NCBI GenBank assembly: GCA_947584595.1
Contig: CANPWP010000001.1
Span: 62,001 to 126,000, forward strand
Origin: an uncultured Clostridia bacterium
GTDB taxonomy: Bacteria > Bacillota > Clostridia > Oscillospirales > Acutalibacteraceae
Direction of reading: 5' to 3'
DNA: 64,000 nt
The notes beneath the pieces are model-generated. The model saw nothing but the letters and a program-made list of their open reading frames with translations. It made no database searches and was not told where the DNA came from. The translations under genes and the position numbers were made by a program. Below are positions 32,070 to 41,515 of this stretch, piece after piece; position 1 is the stretch's first letter, and each line of letters begins with the position of its first letter.

Positions 32070-32297
32070 TTATGAATTTGCTTCAATATAAGAAACAAGA
32101 GCACCAACTGTTTTGATGTTTTCAATTTCTTCATCAGGGATTTCAATCTCGAATTCGTCTTCAATTGACATAAGTAAATCAACAACATCAAGAGAATCTG
32201 CACCTAAATCTTCCTGAAGGTCAGTCTCTGCAGTGATTTTATCTTCCTCAACATCAAATTGATCCGCTAAAATAGATTTTACTTTTTCTAATACCAT
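32070..32297 (-). CDS. acpP: acyl carrier protein
   Basis: The 75-residue acidic protein has the phosphopantetheine site [10 protein letters not shown], with the modified serine at about residue 35, after DLGA. The helical bundle includes [16 protein letters not shown] at the start and [20 protein letters not shown] at the end. The length is the usual 75-80 residues of fatty-acid ACP. It is monocistronic here, with a strong Shine-Dalgarno (TAGGAGGAAA) and its own terminator. It is divergent from the aro operon. Confidence 0.95.
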   Translation of the reverse strand: MVLEKVKSILADQFDVEEDKITAETDLQEDLGADSLDVVDLLMSIEDEFEIEIPDEEIENIKTVGALVSYIEANS

Positions 32298-32506
32298 AAT
32301 ATTTCCTCCTAAAAATTATAGTGTACTGAATATTATAGACAAAACAGTACTTTTTATGATACAATGGTTTAGCTAAGATTTGTATTATTTTAAATACTTT
32401 AATCTTTACTCAATCATATTATTAGTTATTCTTGACTTTGTCAATATTTATTTAAAAAATTTTATAATTTTTTTAAATTTTCAACTAAACTTTAAGGAGA
32501 ATGGAT

Positions 32507-33349
32507 ATGAATGTAAAAAAATTTGCAGTAATAGGTCATCCCATAGGTCATACGATGTCACCTTTTATACATAACAGACTTTTTAAACTTTCAGGAATTA
32601 ATGCTGAATATGGAGTAATTGATATTGCTCCTGAAAACTTAAAAGAAGAATTTAATAAAACACTCTGTCACCTTGACGGCTTCAACATTACAATTCCACA
32701 CAAGCAGAATATTATTCCGTTAATTGATGAAATTGATAAAAAAGCAAAAATGTACGGAAGTGTAAATACTGTAGCTGTAAATAACGGTATTACAAAAGGA
32801 TATACTACCGACCCCGACGGATTTTTAAAAGCACTTGAAGCAGCTCAAATTGCAATTAACGGAAGAGTTGTTATTTTAGGCTGCGGCGGCGTTGCAAGAA
32901 CAATGGCGTATGAGGTAGTGCTTAAGGGAATTCCTCTTTTATTTGCCATAAGAAAAGAGGACGAGCAAATTGCAAGAGCACTTTGCAGAGAAATTAAAGA
33001 CACAGTGAAAACCGCAAAATTAAGTTATTGCCTTATTGAAGAATTAGAGGGCGATATTGATTTGCTTGTGAATGCAACACCATTGGGAATGTACCCTAAA
33101 ACTGATGTTCAGCCTGTAAGCGACAATGTAATAAACAAATGCAAATCAGTATTTGACGCAATCTACAATCCCCTTGAAACCGTTCTTATTAAAAAAGCCC
33201 TTGCAAACGGAAGCAAAGCTGTTGGGGGTATGTCAATGCTTGTATGGCAGGCAGTAGTTGCACACGAAAAGTGGGACAACAGCGCTTATGATGTAAAAGA
33301 TATTGAAAAAATTTGTATAGACGCTTCAAAGGAGCTTGAGAATAAATGA
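32507..33349 (+). CDS. aroE: shikimate dehydrogenase (NADP+)
   Basis: The 280-residue enzyme reduces 3-dehydroshikimate to shikimate. It shows the substrate site GHPIGHTMSPFIHN, ITIPHKQ with the catalytic Lys, the nucleotide loop GCGGVARTMA and NATPLGMYP. The first ATG (32501) is only 2 nt from AAGGAG, so the second ATG at 32507, 8 nt from it, is the better start. It opens the aro operon and overlaps aroK by 4 bp. Confidence 0.93.
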   Translation: MNVKKFAVIGHPIGHTMSPFIHNRLFKLSGINAEYGVIDIAPENLKEEFNKTLCHLDGFNITIPHKQNIIPLIDEIDKKAKMYGSVNTVAVNNGITKGYTTDPDGFLKALEAAQIAINGRVVILGCGGVARTMAYEVVLKGIPLLFAIRKEDEQIARALCREIKDTVKTAKLSYCLIEELEGDIDLLVNATPLGMYPKTDVQPVSDNVINKCKSVFDAIYNPLETVLIKKALANGSKAVGGMSMLVWQAVVAHEKWDNSAYDVKDIEKICIDASKELENK

Positions 33350-33879
33350 ATAAAAACATTTTTTTATGTGGATTTATGGGCTGCGGAAAAACAACTGTAG
33401 GAAAACTTCTGTCAAAAAGACTGGGCAGAGAATTTATTGATATGGATAAATATATAGAAGAAAAAGAAAATATGACCGTTTCACAAATTTTTGAAGAAAA
33501 AGGAGAAGCCTATTTTCGTGATGTTGAGCATCAGGTATGTATAGAGCTTTCCAAAAAGGAAAATCTTGTTGTTGCAACAGGCGGCGGTGCATTAACATAT
33601 AAAAGAAATGTAGACAAAGTTAGGAAAAATTCATCTATATTGTTTCTTTCAGTTCCTCTTCGTATTATTTTAAAAAGGCTTGAAAACGATACTACCCGGC
33701 CTCTTCTTCAAAGGGATGACAAAGAACAGGCTATCAGAGAGCTTTATAATAAAAGATTGTCCTCATATATGGACGCTGCAACTATTATTGTAGACGGTTC
33801 GCAAAATCCCGGTAGCGTAGTAAATTTAATAATTTCTTCAATAGGTTTAAAAAGGCAAAACAGAAGGAAAAAATCTTAA
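33346..33879 (+). CDS. aroK: shikimate kinase
   Basis: The 177-residue protein has the P-loop GFMGCGKTTVGK (about 9-20), DMDKYIEE with the substrate Asp, FRDVEHQV, the GGG loop (ATGGGAL) and a lid with RPLLQRDD. It phosphorylates shikimate at O3. The ATG overlaps the aroE stop (ATGA). After its stop there are 99 bp to aroF, with no terminator seen, so transcription likely continues. Confidence 0.93.
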   Translation: MNKNIFLCGFMGCGKTTVGKLLSKRLGREFIDMDKYIEEKENMTVSQIFEEKGEAYFRDVEHQVCIELSKKENLVVATGGGALTYKRNVDKVRKNSSILFLSVPLRIILKRLENDTTRPLLQRDDKEQAIRELYNKRLSSYMDAATIIVDGSQNPGSVVNLIISSIGLKRQNRRKKS

Positions 33880-33978
33880 AAATGTTGTTTATTGCCTTAT
33901 AAACTATTGATTTTTACGCTTTAAAGTGATAAAATATTTTTTAACACTTTAAGTCAAAAAACATAGGAGGTAAAAAAT

Positions 33979-34989
33979 ATGATTATAGTTTTAAAGCCTG
34001 AATGTACCAGTCAGCAGGCAACTGAATTTTGCAATCTTTTAACCGAAAAATATGATGTTAAAGTAAATACATGGAACGGCGTTCACTCAACCGTTTTAGG
34101 ATTGATCGGTGATACTACACAAATAGATATAGATTACATTGACGCCCAGAAATTTGTTGAAAGCGTTAAAAGAGTTCAGGAACCCTATAAAAAGGCGAAC
34201 AGAAAATTTCATCCCGATAATACTGTTATTGAGCTGTCAAACGGCGTTAAAATTGGAGACGGCAGTCTTCAGATTATGGCAGGACCTTGTTCTGTTGAGT
34301 CAGAAGAACAGATTATCAGCATTGCAAAAAGCGTTAAAAATTCAGGCGCTTCAATTTTAAGGGGCGGCGCTTTTAAACCAAGAACTTCTCCCTACTCTTT
34401 TCAGGGATTAAAAGCAGAGGGACTTGATTTATTAAAAGAAGCAAGAAAAGCGACCGGACTTCCTATTGTAACTGAAATTATGAAGGAATCTCACATTGAT
34501 ATGTTTGAAAGCGTTGACATTATTCAGGTCGGCGCAAGAAATATGCAGAATTTTGAGCTTTTAAAAGAATTAGGCAAAACAAACAAGCCTATTCTTTTAA
34601 AAAGAGGCTTGTCAGCTACAATTGAAGAATGGCTTATGAGTGCCGAATATATTATGGCAGGCGGAAACAATAATGTTATTCTCTGTGAAAGAGGTATAAG
34701 AACATACGAAAACTTTACAAGAAATACTCTTGATGTTTCGGCAATTCCTATTGTCAAATCACTCTCCCACCTGCCTGTTGTAGTTGACCCAAGCCACGCT
34801 TCAGGCAGAGCATGGCTCGTTGAGCCGTTAGCTATGGCAGCAGTTGCGTCAGGCGCAGACGGTCTTATTATTGAAGTTCACAACGACCCTGCTCACGCTT
34901 TGTCAGACGGTGCCCAGTCCTTAACTCCCGAGCAGTTTGATTCGGTTGCCAAAAAACTATTCAATCTTAAAAAATCTCTTTTAGATTAA
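33979..34989 (+). CDS. aroF: 3-deoxy-7-phosphoheptulonate synthase (type I beta) with N-terminal ACT-like domain
   Basis: The 336-residue enzyme condenses phosphoenolpyruvate and erythrose 4-phosphate, the first step of the shikimate pathway. The first ~65 residues form the ferredoxin-like regulatory domain typical of Thermotoga-type enzymes ([17 protein letters not shown]), through which tyrosine or phenylalanine may inhibit. The catalytic barrel has [23 protein letters not shown] and VDPSHASG. The ribosome site is AGGAGG. It precedes a 229-bp gap that holds a small inverted-repeat element. Confidence 0.95.
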   Translation: MIIVLKPECTSQQATEFCNLLTEKYDVKVNTWNGVHSTVLGLIGDTTQIDIDYIDAQKFVESVKRVQEPYKKANRKFHPDNTVIELSNGVKIGDGSLQIMAGPCSVESEEQIISIAKSVKNSGASILRGGAFKPRTSPYSFQGLKAEGLDLLKEARKATGLPIVTEIMKESHIDMFESVDIIQVGARNMQNFELLKELGKTNKPILLKRGLSATIEEWLMSAEYIMAGGNNNVILCERGIRTYENFTRNTLDVSAIPIVKSLSHLPVVVDPSHASGRAWLVEPLAMAAVASGADGLIIEVHNDPAHALSDGAQSLTPEQFDSVAKKLFNLKKSLLD

Positions 34990-35061
34990 TAATATTACAA
35001 GCTTTAAAATGACTTGGTCAAAAGAAAAAATCAGTTACCACAGATAAGTTTTCTGCATAAT

Positions 35062-35142
35062 TGTAGGGACAACCCCTGCGGTTGTCCGAAGTTTCCAACT
35101 GACTTTTTTCTTTTTGCGGGCAACCGCAAGGGTTGCCCCTAC
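35062..35142. repeat. MITE-like inverted-repeat element
   Basis: Two arms, 35062-35087 (TGTAGGGACAACCCC and on) and 35117-35142, are near-perfect reverse complements of 26 bp, separated by about 29 bp rich in T. They have GTAGGG(A/G)CAACC ends. They have higher GC than their surroundings. This type of interspersed GTAGGGGC repeat is common in Clostridia. Confidence 0.7.
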
Positions 35143-35218
35143 ATTCTTTATTAGATGTTTTTATAAAATTAATCTACACACTGAATATTAATAATCCCTT
35201 AATTAAAGGAAGATAGCT

Positions 35219-36049
35219 ATGAATATTGCAATAATAGGTTTAGGTATTATAGGCGGAAGCTTTGCAAAGGCCTTTAAAAAATATACCGACCATCACATTA
35301 TCGGAATTAACAGAACAAGATCAACGCTGCAAAAGGCATATGAGTGCAAAGCTATTGATGAAATCGGCGATGAAATAAGTCTTGAAAAAGCCGACCTTAT
35401 TATCCTTGCAACATATCCGCAGGCGGCCGTTGATTATATAGAGAAATACGGAGAGCATATTAAGCATGGTACTATCGTAACAGATTCAGCAGGAATTAAA
35501 GCTGAGATCTGTCCTAAAATGGTGAACCTTTCCAAAAAATACGGATTTACATTCGTAGGCGGTCACCCGATGGCGGGAAAAGAGAAAAATGGGTTTGATG
35601 TAAGTGACGCTGACCTTTATTTAGGAGCAAGCTATATTTTAGTTCCCTGTGAAGCAGATAAAAGAAGCATTGAAGTCATATCAAATCTTGCTTTAAAAAT
35701 CGGCTTTGGAGGAGTTAAAATAACAACTCCCGAAGAGCACGACAGAATGATTGCTTTTACTTCTCAGCTTCCACACGTACTTGCCTGTGCATATGTTATG
35801 AGTCCCTGCTGTTTAAATCATAAGGGCTTCTCCGCAGGAAGCTATCGGGATGTTTCAAGAGTAGCAAATATTAACTCGGAGCTTTGGAGCGAGCTTTTCC
35901 TTGAAAATAAAAAACCTTTAATGGAGGAACTTGACGAACTTATTAAAAATATAAATTTAATAAAAAATGCTATCGGCAAAGAAGACAAAGAAGAGCTTGC
36001 CGCTTTGCTTGAAAAAGGACATAAGGTAAAGGAGGCATTGGGAGAATGA
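35219..36049 (+). CDS. tyrA: prephenate dehydrogenase
   Basis: The 276-residue enzyme oxidatively decarboxylates prephenate to 4-hydroxyphenylpyruvate for tyrosine. It has GLGIIGGSFAKAF for the dinucleotide, TDSAGIK, the catalytic-histidine motif GGHPMAGKEKNG and a helical C-terminal half. It has no ACT domain, unlike many Bacillus TyrA proteins (~370 residues), so feedback control may be absent or act elsewhere. It overlaps aroB by 4 bp. Confidence 0.92.
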   Translation: MNIAIIGLGIIGGSFAKAFKKYTDHHIIGINRTRSTLQKAYECKAIDEIGDEISLEKADLIILATYPQAAVDYIEKYGEHIKHGTIVTDSAGIKAEICPKMVNLSKKYGFTFVGGHPMAGKEKNGFDVSDADLYLGASYILVPCEADKRSIEVISNLALKIGFGGVKITTPEEHDRMIAFTSQLPHVLACAYVMSPCCLNHKGFSAGSYRDVSRVANINSELWSELFLENKKPLMEELDELIKNINLIKNAIGKEDKEELAALLEKGHKVKEALGE

Positions 36050-37095
36050 GAACCTTAAAGGTTGAAACAGGCAGACCATATAATATAATTATTGAAAAGG
36101 GTATTTTAGACGATTGCGGAGAATATATAAAAAAAGTTTCCAAAGCTATGAGAGCTGCTGTTATTTCAGATACCAATGTGTTTCCTATTTATGGTGATAA
36201 TGTTATAAAATCTTTGGAAAACAGCGGTTACAAAGTTTGTTACTTCACATTTGAAGCAGGTGAAAAATCTAAAAATCTGACTACCGTTTCAAAAATGTAT
36301 GACTTTTTAGCGGAAAACCATATAACAAGAACCGACCTTATTGTTGCATTGGGCGGCGGCGTTGCAGGAGATATGGCCGGCTTTGCCGCTGCATCTTATT
36401 TAAGAGGCATTGACTTTGTTCAAATTCCTACCTCTCTGCTTGCTCAGGTTGACAGCTCAGTTGGTGGAAAAACAGGAGTTGATATAGGAGCAGGCAAAAA
36501 CCTTGTAGGTGCTTTCTGGCAGCCTGTACTGGTTTTGATTGACAGCAACACTTTAAACACCCTCCCAAAATATTACTTTGAAGACGGTATGGCAGAAGTG
36601 ATAAAGTACGGCTGTATTAAGGATAAAACACTTTTTGAAAAACTTGAAAATGAAAATGCAGCAGACTGTATTGATGATATAATTTTTAATTGTGTTGCAA
36701 TCAAAAGAGATGTTGTAAGCCGTGATGAAAGAGAAAAAGGCGAAAGAGCCCTGCTTAATTTCGGACATACTCTCGGTCATGCTCTTGAAAAGATAAATAA
36801 CTTTACCGACCTTTCTCACGGTCAGGGAGTTGCAATCGGAATGTGTATGATTACAAAGGCATCGGAAAAAGAGGATTTAACAGAAAAAGGCTCTGCAAAA
36901 AGAATTGAAAATCTTTGCAAAAAATATAATCTTCCCACATACAGCGATATTTCAAAATCAGAAATTGCAAGAGCGGCTTCTTCCGATAAAAAAACAAACG
37001 GAAGCTCAATTAAGCTTGTATTGTTAAAAGAGATCGGCGAAAGCTATCTTAAAAAAATAGAAATTTCAGAGCTTGAAAATTTCATTTCAGAGTAA
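36046..37095 (+). CDS. aroB: 3-dehydroquinate synthase
   Basis: The 349-residue enzyme cyclises DAHP to 3-dehydroquinate. It shows GGGVAGDMAGFAAASYLRG, the NAD site, then IPTSLLAQVDSSVGGKTG and the zinc-binding histidines in NFGHTLGHALE and LSHGQGVAIG. The ATG overlaps the tyrA stop. The C-terminal part has DKKTNGSSIKLVLL. It is 53 bp upstream of aroA on the same transcript. Confidence 0.94.
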   Translation: MRTLKVETGRPYNIIIEKGILDDCGEYIKKVSKAMRAAVISDTNVFPIYGDNVIKSLENSGYKVCYFTFEAGEKSKNLTTVSKMYDFLAENHITRTDLIVALGGGVAGDMAGFAAASYLRGIDFVQIPTSLLAQVDSSVGGKTGVDIGAGKNLVGAFWQPVLVLIDSNTLNTLPKYYFEDGMAEVIKYGCIKDKTLFEKLENENAADCIDDIIFNCVAIKRDVVSRDEREKGERALLNFGHTLGHALEKINNFTDLSHGQGVAIGMCMITKASEKEDLTEKGSAKRIENLCKKYNLPTYSDISKSEIARAASSDKKTNGSSIKLVLLKEIGESYLKKIEISELENFISE

Positions 37096-37148
37096 TAATT
37101 AGTTTTAAAGCAATAATTGATTAAGAATAACTTCGAAAGGAAAATGCA

Positions 37149-38420
37149 ATGTCACAGGCTGTTATAACCCCAAGTATTTTAAAAGGTGAGGTTACAATTC
37201 CTCCTTCAAAAAGCGATGTTCACCGTGCAATAATTTGTGCGGCTCTTTCAATGGGCAAAAGTACAATTTCACCTGTTGTGCTTTCAAATGACATTAAAGC
37301 AACAATAGCCTGTATTAACTCTCTCGGTGCAAAAACAACGCTTGAAGGTAATGTTCTTACTGTTGACGCAGCCGATATGTTTAAAGACAAAAAGGCTGTT
37401 CTTGATTGCGGAGAAAGCGGAAGCACTTTGAGATTTTTCGTCCCTGTTGCGGCAATGGGCGGAATTGAAACAGAATTTGTGGGACACGGCAGTTTACTTT
37501 CCCGACCTATAGGAATTTTTGCCGATATTCTTCCGCCGGCTGGGGTTGAATGTGAAACTACAGGTGTTTTGCCGCTTAAAATCAAAGGAAAGCTAAAAAG
37601 CGGCAGATTTGAAATTCCGGGCAATGTAAGCTCACAGTTTATAACGGGCCTGCTTTTTGCACTGCCTTTACTTGACGGCGACAGCGATATTGTGCTGACC
37701 TCACCCATTGAAAGTATAGGCTATATAAATATGACGATTTACACAATGTCAAAGTTCGGCGTTAAGGTAGAAACAACTGACTGCGGCTGGCATATTAAAG
37801 GTAATCAGCAGTATTCCCCTAACGACTATACAACCGACGGCGATTGGTCGCAAGCGGCATTTTTTATGTGTTCAGGCGCAATAAATGCAGAAACCACCGT
37901 AAAGGGAGTTAATATAAATTCAACTCAGGGAGATAAAGAAATTGCCGAAATTTTGAAACGCTTCGGTGCTGATGTTAAAATAGATGAAAACAGCGTAACC
38001 GTTAAACCAAAAGAATTAAACGGAATTGAAATAGACGCAAGACAAATTCCCGACCTCGTGCCGATCCTTGCAGTTACGGGAGCATTTGCAAAAGGCACAA
38101 CTAAAATTACAAATGCCGAAAGATTAAGAATAAAAGAAAGCGACCGTCTTGCTTCTATAAGCAATGCGCTTAACAAATTGGGGGCAAAGGTTACGGAAAA
38201 GCCTGACGGCCTTGTAATAGAAGGCGTTAAAGACCTTAAAGGCGGAACTGTTGAAGGCTGTAACGACCACAGAATCGTTATGGCTATGTCAGTAGCCGCT
38301 GAAAAGGCAACAGATAAGGTCACTATAACAGACGCTTTCAGTATTAACAAAAGCTATCCTGCATTTTTTGAAGATTATAACAAATTAGGAGGCAATTCAG
38401 ATGTCATCAACATGGGGTGA
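37149..38420 (+). CDS. aroA: 3-phosphoshikimate 1-carboxyvinyltransferase (EPSP synthase)
   Basis: The 423-residue enzyme adds an enolpyruvyl group from PEP to shikimate 3-phosphate. It has the two-domain inside-out barrel with PPSKSDVHRA at the start, LDCGESGSTLRFF as the PEP loop, SSQFITGLLFALPL, and RIKESDRL near 330. The loop has GESGSTLRF instead of the GNAGTAMR of E. coli. This is a known variation in Firmicutes. Its end overlaps aroC by 20 bp. Confidence 0.93.
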   Translation: MSQAVITPSILKGEVTIPPSKSDVHRAIICAALSMGKSTISPVVLSNDIKATIACINSLGAKTTLEGNVLTVDAADMFKDKKAVLDCGESGSTLRFFVPVAAMGGIETEFVGHGSLLSRPIGIFADILPPAGVECETTGVLPLKIKGKLKSGRFEIPGNVSSQFITGLLFALPLLDGDSDIVLTSPIESIGYINMTIYTMSKFGVKVETTDCGWHIKGNQQYSPNDYTTDGDWSQAAFFMCSGAINAETTVKGVNINSTQGDKEIAEILKRFGADVKIDENSVTVKPKELNGIEIDARQIPDLVPILAVTGAFAKGTTKITNAERLRIKESDRLASISNALNKLGAKVTEKPDGLVIEGVKDLKGGTVEGCNDHRIVMAMSVAAEKATDKVTITDAFSINKSYPAFFEDYNKLGGNSDVINMG

Positions 38421-39471
38421 AAAAGTTAAAATATCCGTATTCGGAGAAAGTCACGGAAACGGAATAGGTGTTGTTATAGATGGCTTGCCTGCGGGGTTTA
38501 AAGTCGATACTGATAAAATCCTTGCTCAAATGGCAAGAAGAGCCCCCGGCAGGGATAAAACCGCTACACCAAGAAAAGAAAGCGACTTGCCTAATGTATT
38601 GTCGGGTATGCTTGATAATGTTACCACAGGTGCTCCTCTTTGTGCTGTAATTAACAATACAAATACAAAAAGCAAAGATTATTCCAATTTGCTTGCCTGT
38701 CCAAGACCCGGTCACAGCGATTATACCGCTTATGAAAAGTATAAATCCTTTAATGATATCAGAGGCGGAGGACATTTTTCAGGAAGACTTACTGCTCCTC
38801 TTGTCTTTGCAGGAAGTATTTGCAGACTAATTCTTGAAAAAAAGGGAATTAAAATTTCTGCTCATATTTCACAGATTGGCAATGTTAAAGATGAACCATT
38901 TAACGCAATTGATATAGATGATGATTTAATGGACAGACTTTCTAAAAGCACATTTTCTTTAATCGATACTTCAAAAGAAGAAGCTATGCGACAGGTTGTA
39001 GAAGATGCCCGATTAAGTCAAGACAGTGTTGGCGGTATTATTGAATGTGCCGTAACAGGACTGCCCGCAGGACTGGGAGGACCGATGTTCGGCGGAGTTG
39101 AGGGACTTATTTCTTCAATTATTTTCGGAATTCCTGCAATTAAGGGTATTGAATTCGGAAAGGGCTTTGAGCTTGCAGAAATGCTTGGAAGCGAAAGCAA
39201 TGACCCATTTGAATATAAAGACGGAAAGGTAGTTACAAAAACCAATAATTGCGGCGGTATTTTAGGCGGAATTACAAATGCAATGCCTGTTATTTTTAGA
39301 GCCTGCGTTAAACCTACACCGTCAATTTCAAAAGAGCAGGATACGGTAGATTTACAGAAAAAATGCAGCGCAAAACTTTCCGTTCACGGTCGCCATGACC
39401 CTTGTATAGTTCCCCGTGCAGTACCTGTAATTGAAGCCTGCACAGCTATTGCTCTTATGAATTTATTATAA
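38401..39471 (+). CDS. aroC: chorismate synthase
   Basis: The 356-residue enzyme makes chorismate from EPSP with reduced FMN. The N-terminus has VFGESHGNGIG, then MARRAPGRDKTATPRKESD, RPGHSDYTA and RGGGHFSGRLTAP, and later SVHGRHDPC, with the conserved histidines and arginines. The ATG lies inside aroA (20-bp overlap) after AGGAGG, giving tight coupling. It is 22 bp upstream of pheA. Confidence 0.95.
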   Translation: MSSTWGEKVKISVFGESHGNGIGVVIDGLPAGFKVDTDKILAQMARRAPGRDKTATPRKESDLPNVLSGMLDNVTTGAPLCAVINNTNTKSKDYSNLLACPRPGHSDYTAYEKYKSFNDIRGGGHFSGRLTAPLVFAGSICRLILEKKGIKISAHISQIGNVKDEPFNAIDIDDDLMDRLSKSTFSLIDTSKEEAMRQVVEDARLSQDSVGGIIECAVTGLPAGLGGPMFGGVEGLISSIIFGIPAIKGIEFGKGFELAEMLGSESNDPFEYKDGKVVTKTNNCGGILGGITNAMPVIFRACVKPTPSISKEQDTVDLQKKCSAKLSVHGRHDPCIVPRAVPVIEACTAIALMNLL

Positions 39472-39493
39472 TCTTTTAGTCTTAGGTGATAAA

Positions 39494-40621
39494 ATGAAGG
39501 ATTTAAGCCAAATCAGAAAAGAAATAGACTTAATTGACAAAGAATTGATTGAGCTTTTTAAAAAGCGTATGGATTGTGCAAAAGCAGTCGGCGAATATAA
39601 AAAAGCTAACAACATACCAGTTCTTAACGAAAACAGAGAAAATGAAGTTCTCGATAAAGTTCAGGAAATGGGCCAGGAATACGGAACATTTGCCCGCTTG
39701 CTTTATTCAAATATAATGGAGCTTTCCCGAGCATTACAGCATACGATTTTAGGCAGCGGCAAAGCTCTAAGAAATGAAATACTAAATGCATCATCTGAAA
39801 TGGAAACAAAGGATATCAAGGTTGCATATCAGGGAATTAAAGGAGCTAACACTCACGAAGCCGTTTTAAAACTTTTCCCCGAAAGCGAACCCACCTGTTA
39901 TAAAACATGGGAAAATGTTTTTGAGGCAGTTGATAATGGTGAAGTGACTTATGGTGTTCTCCCTGTTGAAAACTCCAGCGCCGGTTCTGTTTCAGGAGTT
40001 TATGACCTGATTTTAAAACATAGATTTTATATAGTAGGTGCTTTGGACTTGCCGATTGATTACTGCTTAGGCGCACTAAGACAATCTGAGCTGTCGGATA
40101 TTGAAGAGGTCTGGTCTCATCCGCAGGCAATCTCGCAATGTGCAGATTACATAGCAGAGCATAATTTTAACGCTATACCAAGTGCAAATACAGCTGTTGC
40201 CGCCCGTGATGTTAAAAATGAAAAAAGACTTAATGTTGCGGCAATTTGCCCCTATAAAGCGGCAGAAGAATACGGACTTAAAATTCTGGATAACCATTTG
40301 CAGGACAACAAAAATAATACAACTCGCTTTGTGGTTATTTCCAAAAAGCTGTACATTCCCGAAAATGCAGACAGAATCAGCCTTTGCTTTAGCCTTCCTC
40401 ACGTTACGGGCTCACTTTACAGTATGCTTTGCAGGTTTAACTCTTTAGGTCTTAACCTTACAAAGATTGAATCCCGTCCAATGATCGGCGACGGATTCGA
40501 GTATTTATTCTATCTTGATTTTACAGGTAATGTAAGAAGTGAAAATGTATTAAATCTTTTGTGTGCATTATCAGAAGAACTCCCCGACTTTTCATTCTTC
40601 GGAAACTATACTGAAATTTGA
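39494..40621 (+). CDS. pheA: bifunctional chorismate mutase / prephenate dehydratase (P-protein)
   Basis: The 375-residue protein has an AroQ-type chorismate mutase helix bundle (about 1-90, RKEIDLIDKELIELFKKRMD), a prephenate dehydratase domain (about 110-290) with VENSSAGSV, WSHPQAISQC and NNTTRFVVI, and a C-terminal ACT domain (about 295-370). The ACT domain has GSLYSMLCRF and ESRP, the phenylalanine-binding motifs, so feedback inhibition by phenylalanine is expected. It is the last gene of the operon and is followed by the tandem repeat and a terminator. Confidence 0.94.
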   Translation: MKDLSQIRKEIDLIDKELIELFKKRMDCAKAVGEYKKANNIPVLNENRENEVLDKVQEMGQEYGTFARLLYSNIMELSRALQHTILGSGKALRNEILNASSEMETKDIKVAYQGIKGANTHEAVLKLFPESEPTCYKTWENVFEAVDNGEVTYGVLPVENSSAGSVSGVYDLILKHRFYIVGALDLPIDYCLGALRQSELSDIEEVWSHPQAISQCADYIAEHNFNAIPSANTAVAARDVKNEKRLNVAAICPYKAAEEYGLKILDNHLQDNKNNTTRFVVISKKLYIPENADRISLCFSLPHVTGSLYSMLCRFNSLGLNLTKIESRPMIGDGFEYLFYLDFTGNVRSENVLNLLCALSEELPDFSFFGNYTEI

Positions 40622-40644
40622 TATAACACTAAACACAAAAAGCA

Positions 40645-41016
40645 GCCGGTGGGCTGCACATATCCGAGCAGACAGCACCATATAAAAACTCTCTCTTGTG
40701 CCCGACTGTTTCCGTGCAGTTTGGTATAACGTAAGAGAGAGCCGGTGGGCTGCACATATCCGAGCAGACAGCACCATATAAAAACACTCTCTTGTGCCCG
40801 ACTGTTTCCGTGCAGTTTAGTATAACGTAAGAGAGAGCCGGTGGGCTGCACATATCCGAGCAGACAGCACCATATAAAAACACTCTCTTGTGCCCGACTG
40901 TTTCCGTGCAGTTTGGTATAACGTAAAAGAAAGCCGGCAGGCTGCACATATCCGAGCAGACAGCACCATATAAAAACATTCTCTCGTGCCTGACTGTTTC
41001 CGTGCAGTTTACTATA
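40645..41016. repeat. 96-bp tandem repeat, four units
   Basis: Units start at 40645, 40741, 40837 and 40933, each 96 bp, the last one cut short. They start GCCGGTGGGCTGCAC. Units 1 to 3 differ at only a few positions, unit 4 at more. Each unit holds GGTGGGCTGC and CTCTCTT - AAGAGAG inverted repeats. Because 96 is a multiple of three, open frames through the array on the minus strand (up to 138 codons) are not evidence for a gene. There are no spacers of varying sequence, so it is not CRISPR. No other gene is seen in 40622-41136. Confidence 0.95.
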
Positions 41017-41026
41017 AGACAAAAAG

Positions 41027-41063
41027 AGGCTGACTCAAAACTTAATTCGTTTTGAGTCAGCCT
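41027..41063. terminator. bidirectional terminator between pheA and rplQ
   Basis: The arms 41027-41041 and 41049-41063 (AGGCTGACTCAAAAC and complement) are perfect over 15 bp with a 7-nt loop. AAATTTTT follows on the plus strand and CTTTTTG on the minus strand. Confidence 0.9.
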
Positions 41064-41094
41064 AAATTTTTATCGGTTTTATATCAATAAAAAA

Positions 41095-41117
41095 GACGGA
41101 GTTATAAAAACTCCGTC
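41095..41117 (-). terminator. terminator of the ribosomal superoperon
   Basis: GACGGAGT and ACTCCGTC pair over a 7-nt loop, and the minus strand continues TTTTTTATTG. It lies 20 bp after the rplQ stop. Confidence 0.85.
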
Positions 41118-41136
41118 CATTACTTATTTTATAAAA

Positions 41137-41487
41137 TCATACAAGCTCAATAACTGCCATTTCAGCAGCATCGCCACGGCGAGGTCCGATTTTTGTAATA
41201 CGTGTATATCCGCCCTTTGTGTCCTTGTATTTTGGAGCAATTTCATCAAAAAGCTTGTAAACTACATCTTCCTTTGTTACGAAAGACATCACTAAACGCT
41301 TATTGTGAAGGTTGCTTTCTTTAGCGATTGTTATCATTTTCTCTGCCAATGAGGATACCTCTTTAGCACGAGTTACTGTTGTTTCAATCTTGCCGTTTTC
41401 AAAAAGGAAAGTCACCATTGCTCTTAACATTGCTGTTCTCTGAGCAGTTGTTCTTCCCAATTTTCTTGTACCTGGCATTTTATTCAC
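41137..41487 (-). CDS. rplQ: 50S ribosomal protein L17
   Basis: 116 residues against 127 in E. coli; the short C-terminus is usual in Firmicutes. It starts [20 protein letters not shown], the rRNA-binding part, one residue after a preceding MNK. It lies near the exit tunnel on 23S domain III. It is the last gene of the alpha part, after rpoA with a 28-bp gap. Its terminator lies just downstream. Confidence 0.95.
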   Translation of the reverse strand: MNKMPGTRKLGRTTAQRTAMLRAMVTFLFENGKIETTVTRAKEVSSLAEKMITIAKESNLHNKRLVMSFVTKEDVVYKLFDEIAPKYKDTKGGYTRITKIGPRRGDAAEMAVIELV

Positions 41488-41515
41488 TCCTTTACCGTTT
41501 TGTATGGTTTAGGTT

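Noticed and set aside
32298-32500. T-box or other leader RNA before the aro operon
   Set aside because: No T-box sequence, specifier loop or terminator/antiterminator pair is seen; a possible TTGACT with TATAAT has a 25-bp spacing.
40645-41016. Possible CRISPR array
   Set aside because: Units are directly joined with no unique spacers and there are no cas genes.
40606-41022. Open frames of 116 and 138 codons on the minus strand across the tandem array, with a 32-residue repeat
   Set aside because: The 96-bp period keeps any open frame open in all units; two overlapping frames are both open, no good ribosome site is seen, and the frame runs through terminator sequence.
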